A stretch of 64,000 nt of DNA from Asanoa iriomotensis (GCF_016862515.1 NZ_BONC01000040.1:1-64000), one strand, 5' to 3'; counted from the stretch's first letter, positions 11,201-20,175 are shown. Program-made: numbers and translations. Notes: generated from the sequence alone by a model not told the origin.

Positions 11201-12651
11201 CAGAACCGCTCCGCGAGGCCGGCCGCTTCGAGGGGATGCTGGCGATAGACGCCCGGCACCTCGCCGCAGAGCCGGGGTGTCGGCATCACCTTGCCCGGGT
11301 TGGCGCGCCCGTCCGGGTCGAACGCGCAGCGCAGCCGCTGGAACGCGGCCAGGTCGCCCTCGCCGAACATCTTGGCCATGTGCTTGCGCTTGTCGACGCC
11401 GACGCCGTGCTCGCCGGTGATCGAGCCGCCGGCCTCCAGGCAGATGTCGAGGATCCGCCCGGCCAGCTCCTCGGCCCGGGCCGCCTGCCCCTCGACGGCC
11501 GCGTCGAAGCAGACCAGCGGATGCAGGTTGCCGTCGCCGGCGTGGAAGACGTTGGCGACGGTCAGGCCGTACTCGGCGGCCAGCTCGTCGATCCGGACCA
11601 GCACGTCCGGCAGCGTGGTGCGCGGCACGACGCCGTCCTGCACGAAGTAGTTGGGCGAGATCCGGCCCATCGCGGGGAACGCCGCCTTGCGGGTCTTCCA
11701 GAACAGCGCCCGCTCGGCCTCGTCGCGGCTGACCCGCACGTCGTCGGAGCCCTGCTCCGCACAGATCGAGGTGACCTGCGTGAACTGCGCGTCACACTCG
11801 GCCTCGGCGCCGTCGAGCTCGACCAGCAGCGCCGCGCCCCGGCCCACCGGATAGCCGGCGTGGGCCATCGCCTCCGCCGCCCGGATCGTGGTCGCGTCCA
11901 TCATCTCGATCGCGCCCGGCACGATGCCCGCCTGCACGATCGCCGAGACCGCCTCACCGGCCTGCCGGGTCGAGTCGAAGAACGCGACGAGGGTACGGGT
12001 CGCCTCGGGCACCGGCACCACGCGCAGCCAGATCTTCGTGGCCACCCCGAGCGTGCCCTCGGAGCCGACGAACGCGCCCAGCAGGTCGTACCCGGGCGGG
12101 TCCAGCTCCTTGCCCCCGATGGTGACCAGCGTGCCGTCGGCCAGCACCACCTCGAGCCCGGTCACGTAGTTCGTGGTGAAGCCGTATTTGAAGCAGTGCG
12201 CGCCGCCGGAGTTCTCCGCGACGTTGCCGCCGATCGTGCAGACGATCTGGCTGGACGGGTCGGGCGGGTAGAAGAAGTCCGGCGCGACCGCGGTGGAGAC
12301 GGCGGCGTTGGTGACGCCGGGCTCGACGCAGACGCGGCCGTTGTCGAGGTCGACCTCGAGGATCCGGTTGAGCCGCGACAGCACGATCAGCACGCCGTCC
12401 TTGACCGGCAGCGCGCCGCCGGACAGGCCGGAACCCGCGCCCCGGGCGACCCAGGGCACGCCCGCCTCCGCGCACGCGGCGACGCACGCGCGCACCTGCT
12501 CGCCCGTGCCGGGCAGCACGGCCAGGCGCGGGACCTGCTGGTATTGCAGGAGGCCGTCGGACTCGTAGGTGCGCAGCTCGTGTTCGTCGAGCAGCAGCCA
12601 GCGGTCGCCGACCACGCGACGGAGCCGCTCCACCAGTTCGTGCCCGTCCAT
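11200..12651 (-). CDS. glcD: Glycolate oxidase FAD-linked subunit GlcD
   Basis: A 483-aa FAD-linked oxidase. Seen are GAGSGLSGGALPVKDG in the N-terminal PCMH domain, TIGGNVAENSGGAHCFKYG, and the C-terminal HAGDGNLHP and TGEHGVGVDKR motifs of the family. It oxidises glycolate (or a related 2-hydroxy acid) to glyoxylate. I chose ATG at 12651 (MDGHELVERL) over longer in-frame starts, with AGAGGG directly upstream. It is the first gene of a four-gene operon, and the promoter should lie in the 109-bp gap shared with the divergent transporter. Confidence 0.93.
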   Translation of the reverse strand: MDGHELVERLRRVVGDRWLLLDEHELRTYESDGLLQYQQVPRLAVLPGTGEQVRACVAACAEAGVPWVARGAGSGLSGGALPVKDGVLIVLSRLNRILEVDLDNGRVCVEPGVTNAAVSTAVAPDFFYPPDPSSQIVCTIGGNVAENSGGAHCFKYGFTTNYVTGLEVVLADGTLVTIGGKELDPPGYDLLGAFVGSEGTLGVATKIWLRVVPVPEATRTLVAFFDSTRQAGEAVSAIVQAGIVPGAIEMMDATTIRAAEAMAHAGYPVGRGAALLVELDGAEAECDAQFTQVTSICAEQGSDDVRVSRDEAERALFWKTRKAAFPAMGRISPNYFVQDGVVPRTTLPDVLVRIDELAAEYGLTVANVFHAGDGNLHPLVCFDAAVEGQAARAEELAGRILDICLEAGGSITGEHGVGVDKRKHMAKMFGEGDLAAFQRLRCAFDPDGRANPGKVMPTPRLCGEVPGVYRQHPLEAAGLAERF

Positions 12652-12704
12652 CCCTCTGACCTTACGCCCGCACGGCGGTGATCGCGCCTGTTGCGATGAC
12701 CACC

Positions 12705-12724
12705 ATCCATGGACGACGATGGAT
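12705..12724. promoter_or_regulatory. Inverted repeat between glcD and the Nramp-type gene
   Basis: ATCCAT-N8-ATGGAT forms a 20-bp dyad in the 109-bp gap between divergent glcD (start 12651) and the transporter (start 12761). It is placed to control one or both. The regulator is not encoded next to it; a role as operator is inference. Confidence 0.45.
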
Positions 12725-12760
12725 CTCTGTCCCGGGGGCTCTTCCACGTAAGGAGGCGCC

Positions 12761-14275
12761 ATGGATCAAACGTTCGACGTCCGTCCCGATTCACCCGGAT
12801 CTGCGCAGCTCGGCGTCAGCCGGCCACCGCTCGCCGTCGCCGACCTGCCCGACCCGGAGGAGGTGTTCGGGGTCCGCAAGATCGGGCCCCGCGAGCTCTT
12901 TCAATATGCGGTGGGGCCGAGCCTGATCGCGCTCGGCATCTCGATCGGCAGCGGGGAGTGGCTGCTCGGGCCGCAGGCCGTCGGCCAGTACGGTTTCGTC
13001 GGCGTCGGCTGGGTCATCCTGGTCTCCGCCGTGCTGCAGACGTTCTACAACGTGGAGTGCTCGCGCTACGTGCTGGCGACCGGCGAGGCGCCGGTGGTCG
13101 GCTGGGGCCGGGTGCCGCCCGGCTTCAAGCTCTGGGTGCCGCTGTCCGTCTTCGTCATCATCTTCGCGTTCATCGCGGGCGGCTGGGCGGCCGCGGCCGG
13201 GCAGGGCGTCTACGCGCTCGTGCACGGCGTCGTGCCACCCGCGGGGGCCGAGGAGCCGCGGATCTGGGCGATCGCCCTGCTCCTGCTGGTCTTCCTGATC
13301 ACCGTGGCGGCCAAGCGGATCAGCCGGGCGCTCGAGCTGGCCAACTGGCTGATGGTCAGCGCGATCCTGGTCGGGCTGCTGCTGATCGACCTGTTCGTGG
13401 TGCCGTTCGACCTGTGGTGGGAGGGCATCCGCGGCTTCTTCACCCCGGCGGCTCCGCCCGCGGGCATCACCGCCACCCAGCTCGGCGGCCTGGCCGGCTT
13501 CACGGCGCTGGCCTCCGGGCTCAACTGGTACGTGATGGGCCACTACCGCGACAAGGGCTACGGCATGGGCTTCCGCACGGGCTACATCTCGGGCCTGCGC
13601 GGTGACCGCAAGGAGCTGCTGGCCAGCGGCGTCACGTTCCCCGACGACGCGGCCAACACGGCGCGGTGGAAGCGCTGGTACCGGCTGCTGCTCACCGACA
13701 TGTGGGGCGTCTTCTTCATCGGCGCGATGCTCGGCATGCTGCTGCCGACGATCCTGATGGCGCACGCCGTCGAGATCTCCGGCGAGCGGCCGACGGCCGC
13801 CTCGGTGCCGACGTTCGTGGCCTCGGCCCTGGACGCCGAATACGGCCGGTGGATGTTCTACCTCGCACTGATCCTCGGCGTGCTGGTGCTGTTCAGCACG
13901 CAGCTCGGCATCTTCGAGGGCATGGTCCGGGTGACCACCGACGCCGCGCACGCCACGAGCCCGCGGCTGCGTCGCCTGCTGGAGGGCGACCCGCGCCGGT
14001 TCTACTACCCGTTCATGCTGGTGCTGCTGGTGATCATCGCGGTGATCCTGCACCTCGCGGTGCCGGTCAACCTCGTGCAGTGGTCGGCCAACATGTCCAA
14101 CCTCGGCGCGCTGATCTATCCGTTCATGCTGATGTATCTCAACGCCCGGCTGCCCAAGGCGGCCCGGCCGCGGCCGTGGCACTACGTGCTGCTGGGCATC
14201 AACGTCGTCTTCTTCGGGTTCTTCTTCGTCAACTTCATCGCCGACTTCTTCGGCGACCCCCTCGTCGTGTTCTGA
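12761..14275 (+). CDS. Nramp-family-like transporter
   Basis: A 504-aa protein with about 11-12 membrane segments. The first membrane region (GPSLIALGISIGSGEWLLGP) resembles the Nramp helix 1 region, where canonical members carry DPGN for metal binding. Here the corresponding segment is SIGSGE, so the substrate may not be Mn/Fe. This subgroup of Nramp-related proteins is widespread in actinobacteria with unknown substrate. A strong AAGGAGG lies 6 nt before the ATG. Divergence from glycolate oxidation genes raises a link to 2-hydroxy-acid metabolism, which is inference only. Confidence 0.8.
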   Translation: MDQTFDVRPDSPGSAQLGVSRPPLAVADLPDPEEVFGVRKIGPRELFQYAVGPSLIALGISIGSGEWLLGPQAVGQYGFVGVGWVILVSAVLQTFYNVECSRYVLATGEAPVVGWGRVPPGFKLWVPLSVFVIIFAFIAGGWAAAAGQGVYALVHGVVPPAGAEEPRIWAIALLLLVFLITVAAKRISRALELANWLMVSAILVGLLLIDLFVVPFDLWWEGIRGFFTPAAPPAGITATQLGGLAGFTALASGLNWYVMGHYRDKGYGMGFRTGYISGLRGDRKELLASGVTFPDDAANTARWKRWYRLLLTDMWGVFFIGAMLGMLLPTILMAHAVEISGERPTAASVPTFVASALDAEYGRWMFYLALILGVLVLFSTQLGIFEGMVRVTTDAAHATSPRLRRLLEGDPRRFYYPFMLVLLVIIAVILHLAVPVNLVQWSANMSNLGALIYPFMLMYLNARLPKAARPRPWHYVLLGINVVFFGFFFVNFIADFFGDPLVVF

Positions 14276-14311
14276 CCGTCTCCACCCCCGGGAGCGGCGA
14301 CCGGCGGACCG

Positions 14312-16063
14312 TCAACCCACGACGGTGCGCCGGTCGTCGGCGCCGCGCGCGGTCGCGCCGCGCCGATCGAGCAGTTCGAGCAGGGGTACGGCGACGCGCC
14401 GGGTCGTGTCGAGGGCCTGGCGGGCTTCGCTGAGCGTGAACGGCTGCGGCAGGGCGCGCAGCACGTCGACCGCCCGGGTCACCGAGGCCGGCGGGAGGAC
14501 GATGCCGTCAGCGATCTTCACCAGCGCACCGGCACGGACGGCGGCGGCCAGCTCGCGCGGGCCGAGGCCGAGGGTGCGCAGGCGGTCGGCGTCGGGCGCG
14601 TGGAACGGGCGGTCGCGCAGGTCGCCGTCGAGCTGGTCGAGGGCCCGCTGGATGGGTGCGGGCACGGCCGGGCCGCCGGGGCGGACGACCCGGCCGTCAC
14701 GGGTGGTCAACGGTTTCGTTACGAGGGCCTCGACCAGCGAACGGTCGGGCAGGCCGAGCGTGCGGCGGAGCGCCTCGACCGGCATGCCGGGCTCCAGCGG
14801 GTGTGCCGCCGCGTAGCGGTCGACCTCCTGTTGCAGGCGTGTCCCGAGGCGCGCCCAGAGCGCCGGATCGGCGTGCCAGTCATCGGCGGCCGGTTGCCCG
14901 GTCGGTGGGGCGCCGAGGGTGCGCAGGTCCGCGCCGGTGAGCAGGCCGCGGCGGCGCAGCTCGTCGGCCGCGTCGGGGCGTCCGTCCATCGTGGTCAGTT
15001 CGGTGGCCCGGGTCGTGGCGGCGCCCCGGCGGCGCAGGGCCGGCGGCAGCGGGTCCAGCACGGTCACACCGCCGGCGACGTGGTGCCGGCCCGGGTCGCG
15101 CAGCAGCGCGCGGTCCCCGATCCGCAGCGGCAGCGGGCGGCGCAGGCGCAGCCGGGCGGTGTCCTTGCCGAGCGGGCGGACCCCGGCGGCCACCGCCGCC
15201 GAGCCGACGTGGAAGACCAGCTCGGCCGGCAGGTCCGCGACCGGGTCGCCGTGGACGCGGACGTCGACCAGGTCGGTGTGCCGGAACGCGCCCGGGGTGA
15301 GCAGGGCGTCGCCGCGGCCGACGGCGTCCTTGGGCACGTTGCGCAGGTTGACCGCGACCCGGGCCACGGCGGCCACCCGGTCGGCCGGGCGGCCGAGGGA
15401 CTGCAGGCTCCGGACCCGCACGTCGCGGTCTCCCAACGCCAGCGAGTCGCCGGCGCGCAGCGTGCCCGCGCCCAGCGTGCCGGTGACCACCGTGCCGCTG
15501 CCCTGGATCGTGAACGCGCGGTCGACCCAGAGGCGCACCGGCGCGGCCGGGTCCGCCGGCGGCAGGGCGCCGACCAGCCGGTCGAGGGCGGCCCGCAGGT
15601 CGTCGAGGCCGGCGCCGGTCGCGCCGCTGACCGCGACGGCCTCGACGGTGCCGAGCGAGCTGCGGGCGATCTCGGCCCGGGCCTCCGTCGCCGCGTCCAA
15701 CGGGTCGGCGAGGTCGCAGCGGGTGACGACGAGCAGCCCGTGGCTGACGCCGAGCGCGTCGAGGGCGGCCAGGTGCTCGGCTGACTGTGGCTTCCAGCCC
15801 TCGTCGGCGGCGACGACCAGCATCGCGGCCGGCACCGGCCCGACGCCGGCGAGCATGTTGGGCACGAAGCGCTCGTGGCCTGGCACGTCGACGAACGCGA
15901 GCGTGGCGCCCGAGGGCAGGTCGGTCCACGCGTACCCGAGGTCGATGGTCATGCCGCGCCGCCGCTCCTCGGCCCAGCGGTCGGGCTCCATGCCGGTGAG
16001 CGCGCGGACCAGAGTCGACTTGCCGTGGTCGACATGACCCGCCGTGGCGACGACGTGCACCAC
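14312..16063 (-). CDS. selB: Selenocysteine-specific translation elongation factor SelB
   Basis: A 583-aa GTPase that carries Sec-tRNA to the ribosome at UGA codons marked by a SECIS hairpin. Motifs at the N-terminus are AGHVDHGKSTL (P-loop), DVPGHERFV and VTRCDLAD. Beta-barrel domains follow (TIQGSGTVVTGTL). The C-terminal part contains winged-helix segments (near LPQPFTLSEARQALDTTRRVAVPLLELLDRRG) that bind the SECIS. Start GTG at 16063 (VVHVVATAG) is preferred over a longer start lacking conservation. It is divergent from selD with only 34 nt between start codons. Its presumed client is the formate dehydrogenase at 26.5-29.7 kb. Confidence 0.95.
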   Translation of the reverse strand: MVHVVATAGHVDHGKSTLVRALTGMEPDRWAEERRRGMTIDLGYAWTDLPSGATLAFVDVPGHERFVPNMLAGVGPVPAAMLVVAADEGWKPQSAEHLAALDALGVSHGLLVVTRCDLADPLDAATEARAEIARSSLGTVEAVAVSGATGAGLDDLRAALDRLVGALPPADPAAPVRLWVDRAFTIQGSGTVVTGTLGAGTLRAGDSLALGDRDVRVRSLQSLGRPADRVAAVARVAVNLRNVPKDAVGRGDALLTPGAFRHTDLVDVRVHGDPVADLPAELVFHVGSAAVAAGVRPLGKDTARLRLRRPLPLRIGDRALLRDPGRHHVAGGVTVLDPLPPALRRRGAATTRATELTTMDGRPDAADELRRRGLLTGADLRTLGAPPTGQPAADDWHADPALWARLGTRLQQEVDRYAAAHPLEPGMPVEALRRTLGLPDRSLVEALVTKPLTTRDGRVVRPGGPAVPAPIQRALDQLDGDLRDRPFHAPDADRLRTLGLGPRELAAAVRAGALVKIADGIVLPPASVTRAVDVLRALPQPFTLSEARQALDTTRRVAVPLLELLDRRGATARGADDRRTVVG

Positions 16064-16097
16064 GCAACTCTGCCACCGGCGCGGCAGGATTGGCGGC

Positions 16098-17096
16098 ATG
16101 ACCTACCGGCTGACCCAGTACGCGCACGGCGGCGGCTGCGCCTGCAAGATCCCACCCGGCGAGCTGGAGAGCGTGGTCGCCGGCCTCGTCGGCGGCACTC
16201 CCCCCGACGGCCCGGGCGAGCTGCTGGTCGGCCTCGACGACGGTGACGACGCGGCGGTGGTCCGGATCCTTGCCGACACGGCGGTCGTCGCGACCGCGGA
16301 CTTCTTCACACCGGTGCTGGACGACCCCTACGACTGGGGCCGGGTGGCCGCGGCCAACGCGCTGTCCGACGTGTACGCGATGGGCGGCACCCCGGTCGTG
16401 GCCGTGAACCTGCTCGGGTGGCCGCGCGACGTGCTCCCGATGGAGCTTGCCGCCCGCGTCCTGGCCGGCGGTCTCGACGTGGCCCGGGAGGCCGGCTGCC
16501 ACGTCGCCGGCGGGCACAGCGTGGACGATCCGGAGCCGAAGTACGGGATGGCGGTGACCGGTGTCGCGGACCCGGCCGCGCTGATGCGCAACGACGCCGG
16601 CGTGGCGGGTGTGCCGCTGACGCTGACCAAGCCGCTCGGCATCGGCGTGCTGAACAGCCGGCACAAGCAGACCGGGGAGTCCTTTCCGGAAGCGGTGGCG
16701 GCGATGACCACCCTCAACCGGGACGCGTCGGCGGCCGCGCTCAAAGCCGGCGTGGTCTGCGCGACCGACGTGACGGGCTTCGGGCTGCTCGGCCACCTGC
16801 ACAAGCTGGCCCGGGCCAGCGGCGTCACGGCACGGGTCGACGCGTCGGCCGTGCCCTACCTGGACGGTGCCCGCGACGCGCTGGCCGCGGGCTACGTCAG
16901 CGGCGGCACCAGGCGCAACCTCGACTGGGTGCGCCCGCACCTCGACGCGGGGTCGGTGACCGAGGACGAGCTCCTGCTGCTCGCCGACGCGCAGACCTCG
17001 GGCGGCCTGCTGGTGGCCGGCGAGCTGCCGGGCTGGCCGGTGATCGGCTCACTGGTGCCGCGCCGGGCAGACGGGGTGACGCTGGCGGTGCGCTAG
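16098..17096 (+). CDS. selD: Selenide, water dikinase SelD
   Basis: A 332-aa enzyme making selenophosphate from selenide and ATP. The N-terminal active site reads GGGCACK, so this is the Cys form and needs no Sec for its own synthesis. DDAAVV, VYAMGG, AGGHSV and TDVTGFGLLGHL are further family motifs. Start ATG at 16098 has GGCGG nearby; an upstream in-frame ATG (16044) would overlap selB and is unlikely. It supplies selenium for Sec-tRNA synthesis with SelA, which was not found in this window. Confidence 0.95.
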   Translation: MTYRLTQYAHGGGCACKIPPGELESVVAGLVGGTPPDGPGELLVGLDDGDDAAVVRILADTAVVATADFFTPVLDDPYDWGRVAAANALSDVYAMGGTPVVAVNLLGWPRDVLPMELAARVLAGGLDVAREAGCHVAGGHSVDDPEPKYGMAVTGVADPAALMRNDAGVAGVPLTLTKPLGIGVLNSRHKQTGESFPEAVAAMTTLNRDASAAALKAGVVCATDVTGFGLLGHLHKLARASGVTARVDASAVPYLDGARDALAAGYVSGGTRRNLDWVRPHLDAGSVTEDELLLLADAQTSGGLLVAGELPGWPVIGSLVPRRADGVTLAVR

Positions 17097-17599
17097 ATCG
17101 GCTCGAGGAGACGGCGCGGGACGTTCATCGCCGTCGAGACGGGGTCCTTGGCGGGTCCGGTGGCGTCGAAGCCCGGGCCCGGGGCGATCTGGATCTCCGT
17201 GACCGGGATGAGGAGCCCGCACTCCGCGCAGCGACCTCGGTCGTCGATCAGGCCGCCGTCCTCCGCGTGGCGAAGGGCGCGTTTGACGCCCTTGGCGGAG
17301 TAGAACTCGTCACCCCAGGCCATCAGCGCGCGGATGGCCGGCCACAGGGCGATGCCCTTGTCGGTCAGGCGGTACTCCGCCGTGCTTTCGTCGCGGGCGA
17401 GCACGCCCTCTTCGACCAGAGCCTTCAACCGGGTGGCCAGGCTGGCGCGGGGGATGCCGAGCTGGGTGGCGAAATCACCGAAACGGCGCACGCCGTAGAA
17501 AGCGTCGCGCACGATCAGCAACGTCCAGCGCTCGCCGACGATCTCCAGCGCACGTGCCAATGAGCAGTTGCGGTCCGCGTACGTGCTGGGCAAGGACAT
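17093..17599 (-). CDS. HxlR-family winged-helix regulator
   Basis: A 168-aa protein with the HxlR core CSLARALEIVGERWTLLIVR at residues ~12-31 and a wing region (EYRLTDKGIALWPAI). It has a C-terminal extension with a Cys pair (CAEC) that could bind metal or sense redox state. Its gene is divergent from a small monooxygenase gene, and two matching operators lie between them. It most likely represses that gene and itself. Its stop overlaps the convergent selD stop by 4 bp. Confidence 0.9.
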   Translation of the reverse strand: MSLPSTYADRNCSLARALEIVGERWTLLIVRDAFYGVRRFGDFATQLGIPRASLATRLKALVEEGVLARDESTAEYRLTDKGIALWPAIRALMAWGDEFYSAKGVKRALRHAEDGGLIDDRGRCAECGLLIPVTEIQIAPGPGFDATGPAKDPVSTAMNVPRRLLEPI

Positions 17600-17620
17600 A
17601 ACCCCAGTCTACTCCATTCC

Positions 17621-17637
17621 GGTTCAGTCATTGAACT
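17621..17637. promoter_or_regulatory. Operator copy 1 for the HxlR regulator
   Basis: GGTTCA-N5-TGAACT, one mismatch from a perfect 17-bp dyad. It is closest to the HxlR gene start (17599) and repeats the motif of the copy 36 bp downstream. Binding by the adjacent HxlR protein is inferred from position and symmetry. Confidence 0.65.
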
Positions 17638-17656
17638 GTCGATGCTAGGCTCGGGT

Positions 17657-17673
17657 AGTTCAGTGATTGAACT
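17657..17673. promoter_or_regulatory. Operator copy 2 for the HxlR regulator
   Basis: AGTTCA-N5-TGAACT, a perfect 17-bp dyad located 23 bp before the monooxygenase start at 17696. Together with copy 1 it would let a dimeric regulator control both divergent promoters. Confidence 0.65.
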
Positions 17674-17695
17674 GCGATCCGAGGGGGTTGTCCCG

Positions 17696-17989
17696 ATGTA
17701 CCAGTTCCTCGTTTCCTTCAAGGTCCAGCCCGACCACCGTGACGACTTCGTGCGGGCCGCCCGGAAGACCGCGCAGGACTCGCTCGCCAACGAGCCCGGG
17801 TCGCAGCGGTTCGAGGTGATCGCGGACGAGCAGAACCCCGACGTCTTCTACCTCAACGAGGTCTACGCCGACGCCGCCGCGTTCGACAAGCACGCCAACG
17901 GCCCTTACTTCGGTGCGTTCTTCGCCGAAGCCGGCCAGTACGCCGAGGGCCCGACCTGGCTGATGCGCGGCAACCTCGTCTCTAGCTGA
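17696..17989 (+). CDS. Antibiotic biosynthesis monooxygenase (ABM)-fold small protein
   Basis: A 97-aa protein with the ABM alpha/beta fold pattern: FLVSFKVQPDHRDDFVRAAR at the N-terminus, SQRFEVIADEQNPDVFYLNEVYADAAAFDKH in the middle. Relatives are cofactor-free oxygenases, or quinone- or haem-modifying enzymes. The controlled position next to an HxlR sensor suggests induction by a reactive electrophile or quinone, which is inference. Start is ATG at 17696, with GAGGGGG about 10 nt upstream; the longer in-frame start at 17642 would run through the operator. Confidence 0.85.
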   Translation: MYQFLVSFKVQPDHRDDFVRAARKTAQDSLANEPGSQRFEVIADEQNPDVFYLNEVYADAAAFDKHANGPYFGAFFAEAGQYAEGPTWLMRGNLVSS

Positions 17990-18929
17990 GGTCGACCGCC
18001 GTGGTGTTGGCTCCGCTGAGCACGAACACCGGCGTCTCGTCCGCGGCCGGGGTGTAGCGGCCGCTCAGCAACGACGCGAACGCGGTCGCGCCGCCCGGCT
18101 CGACCACCACCCGCAGCGTCTCCCAGAGGGCGCGCTGCGCGGCGCGGATGTCGTCGTCCTCGACCAGCAGCACGTCGCGGACGCCGGCGGCGATCACCGG
18201 GAACGTGTTGACGCCGATCCGCAGCGGCGCCAGCGAGTCGATCGCGACACTGCCCACGGGCGCGTCGACGGGCTCACCGGCGTCGAGGGCGTGGCGCAGC
18301 GTCGGCGCGCCGGTCGGCTCGACGCCGATCACCGGGCCGGCGTGGCCGGCGACCAGGCCGCCGAGCAGCCCGCCGCCGCCGACGGCGGCCAGCAGCGTGG
18401 TGCGGCGGCCCGGGAGCTGGCGGGCGACCTCGACGGCGATCGTGCCGGTGCCGAGCATGGTCTCGATCTCGTCGAACGCGTGCAGCCGCAGGGCGCCGGA
18501 GGTGGCCCGGAACCGCTCGCTGGCCGCCAGCGCGTCGTTGTAGCTGTCGCCCTCGACCACCAGTTCCGCGCCGTAGCCGCGGATCCTGGCGATCTTGGCC
18601 GGCGAGGAGACGGTCGGCACGAAGACGTGGGCGCGGACGCCGAGCGCGCGGGCGGCGTACGCGGCCGCGGCGCCGTGGTTGCCGCCGGACGCGGCCACGA
18701 CCCCGGCGGGCGGCACCTCGCGCAGCAGCAGGTTGGCGAACGCGCCGCGGGCCTTGAACGAGCCGGAGTGCTGGAGGAACTCCAGCTTGAAGGCGATCGG
18801 GCCGGGCGCGAGGCCGAAGTCGGCCCGGTCGGCGAGGAGCACGGGTGTTTCCCGCACGTGCGGTCGGATCAGGTCGGCGACCCGCGCGATCTCCGCGCCG
18901 GTCACCAGATCAGGGGCGGTGCTGGTCAC
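17982..18929 (-). CDS. Threonine/serine dehydratase-like PLP enzyme
   Basis: A 315-aa fold-type II PLP enzyme. SGSFKARGA near residue 57 holds the Schiff-base Lys, SGGNHGAAAAYAA near 85 follows, and AVGGGGLLGGL near 180 binds the phosphate. Length matches catabolic threonine dehydratases or serine racemase-like enzymes without a regulatory ACT domain. Start GTG at 18929 is used; the frame is open further upstream but that part is low-complexity and lies in the ankyrin gene's antisense. It overlaps the convergent monooxygenase gene by 8 bp. Confidence 0.88.
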   Translation of the reverse strand: MTSTAPDLVTGAEIARVADLIRPHVRETPVLLADRADFGLAPGPIAFKLEFLQHSGSFKARGAFANLLLREVPPAGVVAASGGNHGAAAAYAARALGVRAHVFVPTVSSPAKIARIRGYGAELVVEGDSYNDALAASERFRATSGALRLHAFDEIETMLGTGTIAVEVARQLPGRRTTLLAAVGGGGLLGGLVAGHAGPVIGVEPTGAPTLRHALDAGEPVDAPVGSVAIDSLAPLRIGVNTFPVIAAGVRDVLLVEDDDIRAAQRALWETLRVVVEPGGATAFASLLSGRYTPAADETPVFVLSGANTTAVDLS

Positions 18930-18961
18930 GGGAACGACCCTAGCGCCGGTAGTTTGGAGGC

Positions 18962-20122
18962 GTGCAGCCGCACTCTGATGCTTATCTCCGGCTCGCCTGC
19001 CTGTCCTACGCCGAGGAGGACGACGAGGCGCCGCGGCGGGCCGCGGCCGCCGCGCGGATCCTGGCCGAGGATCCGTCGCTTCCGGGATCCGACGTGTACG
19101 TGGCCGCCGCCGCGTCCGATGTGGATGCCCTGCGGGCCCTGCTCGACGGCGACCCGTCACTCGCCAACCGGCCCGGCGGGCCGCACGACTGGGCGCCGTT
19201 GCTCTACCTCTGCTACGCCCGGCATGACCCGGCGCTCGACGAGGCCGCCGTGCTCGCCACGGCACGCCTACTGCTGGAGGCCGGCGCCGACCCGAACGCC
19301 CGCTTCCTCTGGGGCGGCCCCGAACTGCCGTTCACGGCGGTGACCGGCGCGTTCGGCGGCGGGGAGCGCGGCCAGCCGCCGCATCCGCACGCGGTCGCGC
19401 TGGCCCGGGTGCTGCTCGAGGCGGGCGCCGACCCGAACGACGGGCAGGCGCTCTACAACCGGATGTTCACGGCGGACGACAGCCACCTGGAGTTGCTGTT
19501 CGCGTTCGGCCTGAACGACGCGGCGGTGCTCCGCGACCAGTTGCACTGGGCGGTGGCGCACGGCATGAGCGATCGGGTACGACTTCTCGCCTCGCACGGA
19601 GTCGACGTGTCGACGCCGTTCGAGGACGGCAGGTCGCCGGCCGTGTGGGCGTTGACGGCCGGCTACCCGGAGATGGTCGCGGCGCTCGGTGTCGCCGTGC
19701 CGACCTTGACGCCGTCCGAGGCGTTCGTCGCGGCGGCGCTCGTCGCGGACCGGCCGACGTGCGACGCGCTGCGGGCGGAGCATCCCGCGCTGCTCCCGGC
19801 GCTGCGGGCGGAACGGCCGGGCCTGCCGGTGTGGGCCGCGGCGCACGGCCGACCCGGAGCGGTCGGGCTGCTGGTGGACGCCGGCTGGTCGATCGACGCG
19901 CTCGGCCGCAGTGACATGCCGCACGAACAGCCGTGGCAGACGGCGCTGCACGCGGCGGCGGAGTCCGGTGACGTGGCGCTCGTGCGCGACCTGCTGGCCC
20001 GCGGCGCGGACCCGACGATCCGGGACGCCCGGTTCGGCGCGACACCGGGCGACTGGGCCCGCTACTTCCACCGTCCCGAGGTAGCCGCTCTGCTGACACC
20101 GACCGACCCGGACGGGTCTTGA
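18962..20122 (+). CDS. Ankyrin-repeat protein
   Basis: A 386-aa protein. Ankyrin units are visible as LLEAGADPNAR (~103-113), LLEAGADPND (~150-160), LLASHGVDVSTP, LVDAGWSID and a clear final repeat ALHAAAESGDVALVRDLLARGADP (~335-360), in two blocks. It has no signal peptide or membrane segment, so it is probably a cytoplasmic binding protein. Start GTG at 18962 lies 32 nt from the divergent dehydratase start. Partner unknown. Confidence 0.85.
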   Translation: MQPHSDAYLRLACLSYAEEDDEAPRRAAAAARILAEDPSLPGSDVYVAAAASDVDALRALLDGDPSLANRPGGPHDWAPLLYLCYARHDPALDEAAVLATARLLLEAGADPNARFLWGGPELPFTAVTGAFGGGERGQPPHPHAVALARVLLEAGADPNDGQALYNRMFTADDSHLELLFAFGLNDAAVLRDQLHWAVAHGMSDRVRLLASHGVDVSTPFEDGRSPAVWALTAGYPEMVAALGVAVPTLTPSEAFVAAALVADRPTCDALRAEHPALLPALRAERPGLPVWAAAHGRPGAVGLLVDAGWSIDALGRSDMPHEQPWQTALHAAAESGDVALVRDLLARGADPTIRDARFGATPGDWARYFHRPEVAALLTPTDPDGS

Positions 20123-20147
20123 AACAGATTCCTTTTTGTGCTATGAT
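20119..20147 (+). promoter_or_regulatory. Near-consensus housekeeping promoter for the methyltransferase gene
   Basis: TTGAAA (20119-20124), a 17-nt spacer, then TATGAT (20142-20147). This matches a -35/-10 pair unusually well for a high-GC genome. The -35 box overlaps the stop of the ankyrin gene. Transcription would begin about 20154, 22 nt before the GTG at 20176. Confidence 0.7.
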
Positions 20148-20175
20148 GTCCGAATAGCCGGCTAGCCTTCGGGTC

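Noticed and set aside
14880-16940. Minus-strand 686-codon frame across selB and selD
   Set aside because: It runs through two genes of opposite direction in a non-coding frame; both real frames have full family motifs.
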